64,000 bases of DNA from Pyrrhosoma nymphula. Its lineage: Eukaryota; Arthropoda; Insecta; Odonata; Coenagrionidae. Shown in pieces: positions 59,301 to 64,000 of the stretch. Position 1 is the stretch's first letter; each line of letters opens with the position of its first letter. The stretch covers positions 69,847,094 through 69,911,093 of the forward strand of contig OY754337.1 of NCBI GenBank assembly GCA_963573305.1. Direction: 5' to 3'. Below the pieces are notes generated by a model that was given only the letters and a program-made list of their open reading frames with translations, did no database searches and was not told the DNA's origin. The position numbers and the translations under genes were made by a program.

Positions 59301-61937
59301 TTAGGGTTGGAAGGAAAGCAAATTGTTCACCATGTTAACCAAGCAACATGGGGAATAAAATATAAAATACTGACACTCGAAGTAAAACATAAAATTCTGA
59401 CACGAATAAATACGATTGGCTGAGGAAATTTTTTATAGTAAAAGAGGCTTGGAAGTGGAGTTTTGCATCCAAGGACACTCAACAAGCAAGCTGCATTTGT
59501 TATGATGAATTTTCCCAACAACTTACCGATGGTCTGATATATAATGTACAAAACCCACTCTCTCAGTTAGAATAGAATAGAATAGAATAGAATAAGTTTA
59601 TTGTTCTTGGACGTTTTCGTCCACTAAGAACATACAATAAAGTTACATATTTGTAAGAATTCTATAAATTATTGATTAATAAGACAGTTACATTATCATG
59701 ATCAATAATAACATGAGACATAAAACATATAACATGATACATATAACATGAGACATAACATGAGAGGTAACAATTCAATGAGATTTTGCATAATTATTAA
59801 ATTAACACCCTTCTTGGTTGAATAGATACAAAAAAAATCTTTTTTTAAAAACAAATTCAGAACTTGATTTTTTTATGTCGATAGGAATAGTATTCCACAA
59901 CCTGGCCCCTGCCACACAGAAAGATTTTTGGTATGTAGTGGTCCTATGTAGAGGAGGAATCAAATAATCGGGAGTCATTCGTGTGGTAACGTTAGCCATG
60001 TTAACTCTAGGAGGAAAAAATTGCTGCAGATAGCCTGGTTGCTGATTTTGAAAGAGGGAATACATATAAGAACCAAGGAAGTATTTTCTTCTGGTTTTGG
60101 CCTTCAGCCATGTAAGCCTGGTAAAATAGGGGGAAATATGATCATCCTTCTTGAGGTTAAAGATAAATCTTACACACATATTCAGTAAACGTTCTAGCTT
60201 AACATTTAGCTCTTCAGTGATATCATGGTACACAAGACAGCAATAATCAAAGTGGGGGAAAATGAGTGAGGAGATAAGTTGCTGGCGTGTGAGAAGGGGT
60301 ATGAGGTTTTTCTGAATTTTAAGCTGATGAAGGATCATATTAACCTTATTACAGATGGTTAACACGTGATTTTGCCAAGACAAATTACACACCATGGTGA
60401 CCCCAAGGTTTTTAACATTATTTGAATACAATATTTCCGTATCACCAACTAATATCTTTGGAATAGCATTAGCGTCGACTTTTCTGAGTAACTTTGAATT
60501 TCCCAGAATTATTGACTTGGTTTTGCTACAGTTCAGTTTGAAATGGTTGTTTACAGCCCATACATTGATAGCGTTGACATCCTGGTTTACTTTGGCGATT
60601 GCATCATACAAGTCATTCAAATGGCAATGATAGTAAATCTGCAGGTCGTCAGCGTACATCATGTATTTACAGTTTTTAATACAACGAGGAAGATCAAGGA
60701 CATACAGAGAAAATAAGAGAGGGCCGAGGACAGAGCCCTGAGGGACTCCACAAGGCACATTAGTCCAGTGCGATATATTACCATTTCTATCCTTTACAGC
60801 CTGCTGTCGCTCGTTTAGATATGAGTAAAACCAATTAAGTGAGGAACTCGAGAAGTTAAGATCTTTCATCTTTTGGAGAAGTAAGGCATGATTCACAAGG
60901 CCAAATGCATTGGTAAAATCAAATAAGACAAGTATGGTGATTTTATGTTCATCAACAGCACGACGTATATCGTCAGTAACTTTGAGTAATGCTGACTGCG
61001 TAGAAAATTGTTTTCTGAAACCAGATTGGAAAGGATCGTTCAGGTTATTGTGGTTTAAGTAGTAAGTGACTTGTTGAAAAACAATCCGTTCTAGACATTT
61101 AGAAAGGGAGCATAAGTTTGAGATTGGGCGATAATCGCGAGGAGTAGTTGGTTTTTTAACCTTTCTAATTGGTGTAATAAGTGACGATTTCCAAACCTTT
61201 GGAAATTCTGCCGACATTAGAGAGAAATTAAAGATGTCGAGTATTATTGGGAATAGTGTAGTAGACGAAGCCTTAATAAATTTAGTTGAAATACCGTCAA
61301 CTCCAACTGAATTTGTTTTACTGAGAGATAGTGTTTTACGTAAGGTATCAGGTGTTACGTGTTGAAAAAAGAAACCTTCATTATTGAAGGGTACAAGTGG
61401 ATCCAGATTAGACAGACTGAACACGTCCGCGACGTCATTTACGTCAGAGGCAGCTGTAGAGGCAAAGTGCGTGTTCAGATCATCCAGGGAAAGATCGAGC
61501 GTTGGTTGATAGTTGCGCCGCTGCACAAGTTACCGATAGTTACTATCACGTTAAAAACAGGATACGTCCTTTTACAGTTGCTATTAGCCAGATATTACAG
61601 AACATGTCTTAACTTGTCTCAGAGGCATATATTCACCATAAAATAATGTAAAATCCATCCAGAAAATATTTTTAACAAGCCACCAGTGAAACCATAAAAA
61701 ATGAAACACTGATTATTATCAAACTTCCTTTACCTTTTCCTGGGTCGCAGCGTTCGGCCATTTTCTGAGGTGTCTTTGGATGAGCAATCAGATTTCCATG
61801 ACTCACTGTCTCCAATTGATGATTGTGCATCCTCATTTTCTATATTTTCATTATTTTCTGAACGACACAAACCATGTCGAACTTTACTCAGGAGACCATT
61901 TTCAGTGTCATTTATCACAAACTCATCACAAGAGTAA
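47333..61937 (-). CDS. USP3: Ubiquitin carboxyl-terminal hydrolase 3, C-terminal nine exons (5' end outside window)
   Basis: Exons 61734-61937, 58216-58359, 57032-57259, 55519-55696, 52701-52839, 50953-51071, 50663-50856, 48810-48850, 47333-47457 join in phase (about 456 codons). USP3 removes ubiquitin from histones H2A and H2B in the nucleus and is needed for S-phase and DNA-damage control. The first exon gives the end of the ZnF-UBP domain (YSCDEFVINDTENGLL); its earlier Cys/His part is off the right edge. The peptidase follows: Cys box GLRNLGNTCFMNAVLQSL, GYQQQDAHEFLRYMLDRLH, the zinc ribbon VSCLNC and YYCNNC, VLCLHLKRFRW, YDLAAVIVHHGSGAGSGHYT (catalytic His) and WFHFNDSTV (catalytic Asn/Asp box), ending near IRREFSLPRVNL. 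All catalytic boxes are intact. Introns hold a Tigger element, a MITE and a LINE. Confidence 0.95.
49343..50593. mobile_element. Tigger/pogo-type element, 1251 bp, internally deleted
   Basis: TIRs CAGTAAGTCCTTGACTTA and TAAGTCGAGGACTTACTG, with TA on each side. The only coding remnant is the CENP-B-like N-terminus at about 50054-50205. It lies in a USP3 intron between exons 50663-50856 and 48810-48850. Confidence 0.9.
50054..50281 (+). pseudogene. CENP-B N-terminal (HTH) part of Tigger transposase
   Basis: KRKSGEISTSGKKKRQALSL then KAKLEITTRHDEGETFAKIA and YGMNESTEQ is the first helix-turn-helix of pogo/Tigger transposases. The frame then runs into unrelated text and the DDE domain is absent. 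Confidence 0.8.
52095..52350. repeat. Cluster of TTCAGAATAGC words
   Basis: ATTCAGAATAGC or close variants occur at about 52120, 52183, 52242 and 52335, interleaved with GCCACT and TTGTGAC words in both orientations. Likely the body of a short nonautonomous element; tips not resolved. Confidence 0.5.
52850..55500. other. USP3 intron, no gene recognised
   Basis: AT-rich intron. A C-rich frame at 53764-53967 and others under 70 codons have no motif. No terminal repeats recognised. Confidence 0.4.
55806..56301. mobile_element. 496-bp hAT-type MITE with perfect 8-bp target duplication
   Basis: Tips CAGGGGTCTCCAAACT and AGTTTGGAGACCCCTG; flanks ATATAGAC at 55798-55805 and 56302-56309. It has GGGCCGCAT-type GC-rich ends and a poly-G run (about 55870-55887). 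Distinct from the MITEs at 9170 and 41700. USP3 intron. Confidence 0.95.
59565..61535 (-). mobile_element. 5'-truncated LINE with uninterrupted RT frame in a USP3 intron
   Basis: The frame 61526-59802 (574 codons, no stop) carries NSVGVDGISTKFIK, PISNLCSLSKCLER, motif A VLFDFTNAFGLVNH, motif B CGVPQGSVLGPLLFSLYVLD, motif C MMYADDLQIYY and a C-terminus with FCVAGARLWNTIPIDIKKSS. The Asp of FDF is present, though the usual AFD is AFG. Upstream of 61530 the frame meets stops, and no endonuclease is found. The 3' end has (TAGAA)n as read on the plus strand, the usual short tandem tail. Same orientation as USP3. Confidence 0.88.
59568..59594. repeat. (TAGAA)n tail of the LINE
   Basis: Five to six TAGAA units at the 3' border of the minus-strand LINE; it marks the exact 3' end of the insertion. 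Confidence 0.95.
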
Positions 61938-62736
61938 CTGCATAAGAAAGAAAATGTTAAATAATTTTCTCAGCCATTTTCATATCATTGTGGTCTATAA
62001 TTATAACACCTAATCCAAAAGTAAATCAGATTGATTTAATCAAATTAATCATGAATTTGATGTGTGGATATTTCAGCTGAGAGATTTGACTGTGCATTAA
62101 CAGTTACCAACCATGAACACATAAAACAAAAAAAAATTATTGTAGGACAGAAATATCAGCTAACATATACACATATGAAAACACTAATCCTCATGAGAAG
62201 GAATTTGAAAATGAGATGAGACATCCCAAATAGTTAAAAATGTACTATGCAAACCATATAACTTTTAAGGTTGCATGGTTTGCAATTAGATTCTGCCATT
62301 GATTTTACAGTAGTGACATATAGTAATATATTTACATAAGAGGCATGTACATTTATGTACCCTAAAATATTCATCAAATTTAATGATACACAATATTCTT
62401 CTCATGGAAAATTCAGCTTTGAAAGAAAGAAAGTTCCACTATTTATCATAAAGCCTGTGCATAATTTATGATAGGAGTGATAAGCATTTTCATGCTTTAT
62501 AATGCATCATTTATTTTGTCCAGGGCAATGGATGGTATACTGTACAGGTAAGTTTACAAGACATGTCAATTAAACATAAAAAGAGAGGAAAGCTAAAAGT
62601 CACATAGGGTATAAATACATATTCATTCACATTGTTGTTGCACTTTTCAGAGAAGTAGGTTAGAGTCCTTTTTTTAAATTCAGATTTGTCAATATTTTTA
62701 TAGAAACTGGTAATTTATTGTATATTTTTGCACATA

Positions 62737-62812
62737 TTGCTTGAGGCCCTTAAGCTGTCATGGATAGATTACACTTGCTCGAGGCCCTTTAGCTGTCACG
62801 GATAGATTACAT
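62737..62812. repeat. Tandem duplication, two 38-bp units
   Basis: TTGCTTGAGGCCCTTAAGCT and TTGCTCGAGGCCCTTTAGCT start the two units; each ends GGATAGATTACA. Four or so differences. Confidence 0.95.
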
Positions 62813-63824
62813 TGTCTCACATGAAGATCATTACATCTCCTGGGGTTTCAGGCATGGATTTAATCGTTTAGTATACACAACTATGCAAAAATTTCAAGTA
62901 GGAAGTAAAAGCATTTAACTATCACGCAGTTAATGTAGATTTTAAAATCCCATTTTTTAGGTCTTTCTATATTTGTATAGCTCCTCTAGATTTATTTCTG
63001 GTGCTCCTTAATGCCTCTCTTTTACCACTTGCACTCATTCCTTCCCAAATTAAACTAATTTTCGTCCTCCACATATTGATCAAGTAAATCTTTCATAAGC
63101 TGTGACACTAGGCTGATTGCCTCAATTGAGGCACAAAGAAATCCTAGGTGACTGTATTTCAAGAAAATATTACCTCATTCAGCCATTTACTTTCTCTTTC
63201 TTCCACCAACTCCACAAGACAAAAACTGAATTGCACAGTGCAAAGGGACACTGACATGCTAAAGGGTAATTTTGTCTAGAATTTCTTCGTGCACTGTGTG
63301 AGCATCTTTTGAGTACCCCGCTAGGGTGAGTGCAAGCATTTGGAAGAGACAAGGGTCACAAGAAAAACATTTGGTGAGGGTCTTTAATTCATGAGATGTT
63401 GCGATATTCAGCAGTCTGAATCTAAGAAATTAAGAAATTCATCTGCTGAGAACCTAATTTAATGCATGTACATTTGACCATCTCTAGCCTAATGTAACAT
63501 GCTTCTTCTCCATACTTGTGACTGGAAATGTGCACACAAGATTGAAATTTGGGACCCAATTTTCCGAAAAGGATCACCCTTACTCATTCCTCCAAAATGG
63601 CTTATGCTTCTTTCATTTATTCACTGGCAGAAAATCTAGTCTTCAATTAGTTTATGGTCCCTTTTTGTTATGCCCTGGCTCTTGAGGGATTCATGACTTA
63701 CGAGGCATTCAAATTAACAGATTTGCACAGTGGATGGTGGGATTAACTGATTAACACTAATTGGGAAATCGTAAGAAAATAAATCTGTCAGTATCAATTA
63801 AATTGTGAGGATAGGCGGTATTAT

Positions 63825-63868
63825 TTCAGATGAATGAACTAGTGCTTGCACTAGTTCATTCATCTGAA
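63825..63868. repeat. Perfect palindrome, 21-bp arms, 2-bp loop
   Basis: TTCAGATGAATGAACTAGTG (first 20 nt of the arm), loop TT, and the exact reverse complement. No flanking repeat seen. Confidence 0.97.
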
Positions 63869-64000
63869 CGCAAGTGAATCCCCGAACATCCATCAAAATC
63901 AATGTCAGACATTTAGCCTCTTTCCCTCATAAGAGCATAGTAGGTCTTGTGCCTGTTTCGCTGCTGCCAGAGGTGCGGTTTCACCCTCTGAGGAGTGGCA

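Larger units (their letters stand above)
61938..64000. other. USP3 intron running off the window, no exon found
   Basis: I looked on the minus strand for the Cys/His-rich start of the ZnF-UBP domain and did not see it. The stretch has only the 38-bp tandem pair (62737-62812) and the palindrome (63825-63868). Confidence 0.5.

Noticed and set aside
1..64000. CRISPR arrays, operons, phage or bacterial defence systems
   Set aside because: Introns, ZAD, SNAPC3 and USP3 show the window is nuclear eukaryotic DNA; no regularly spaced direct-repeat array was seen.

Overview
This is a eukaryotic, AT-rich, intron-rich stretch with long introns crowded with transposable elements. A ZAD (zinc-finger-associated) domain gene, which is an arthropod hallmark, together with Penelope-like, hAT, piggyBac, mariner and several LINE elements, points to an arthropod, most likely an insect with a fairly large genome. 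No bacterial-style gene organisation is present. All exon models below were built by hand from splice signals, reading phase and family motifs.

Four protein genes are supported. (1) 385-6570, minus: a four-exon gene for a 190-aa basic protein with a Ser/Asp C-terminus. It is not recognised with certainty; its N-terminal half resembles the spacing of the splicing factor ISY1. (2) 12110-21969, minus: a five-exon gene for a 289-aa ZAD protein with no C2H2 fingers in the model. (3) 32515-43682, plus: a complete eight-exon SNAPC3 gene (374 aa), the DNA-contacting subunit of the snRNA promoter-binding SNAP complex. (4) 47333-61937, minus: nine exons of USP3, a histone H2A/H2B deubiquitinase, with the first part of its ZnF-UBP domain lying beyond the right edge. 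SNAPC3 and USP3 are convergent. The ZAD gene and SNAPC3 are divergent, separated by about 10.5 kb of nested transposons.

Region by region: 0.7-6.1 kb holds a Penelope-like remnant, a tRNA-SINE, a 3-kb foldback-like element and a Tigger fragment. 8.4-10.2 kb is a hAT-related pseudogene pierced by a SINE and a 209-bp MITE. 10.6-10.9 kb has a 5S-rRNA-derived repeat, 12.7-13.3 kb a gutted mariner, 15.8-17.5 kb another hAT pseudogene, and 18.1-19.1 kb a solo LTR. 23.4-29.1 kb is a dense nest: LINE fragments, a Penelope-like element split by a younger LINE, and a piggyBac pseudogene. Two copies of a 1.2-1.3 kb element with subterminal TCAGGGA words sit at 29.2 and 36.2 kb. Introns of SNAPC3 and USP3 carry a SINE, LINEs, piggyBac and Tigger pieces, and two MITEs with perfect 8-bp target duplications.

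The most interesting signals are a set of hammerhead-ribozyme-like motifs tied to Penelope-type ends (one pair head-to-head in a hairpin), the paired 1.2-kb elements sharing a conserved short reading frame, the foldback-like element with tandem repeats in its inverted ends, and the small unassigned gene at the left edge.
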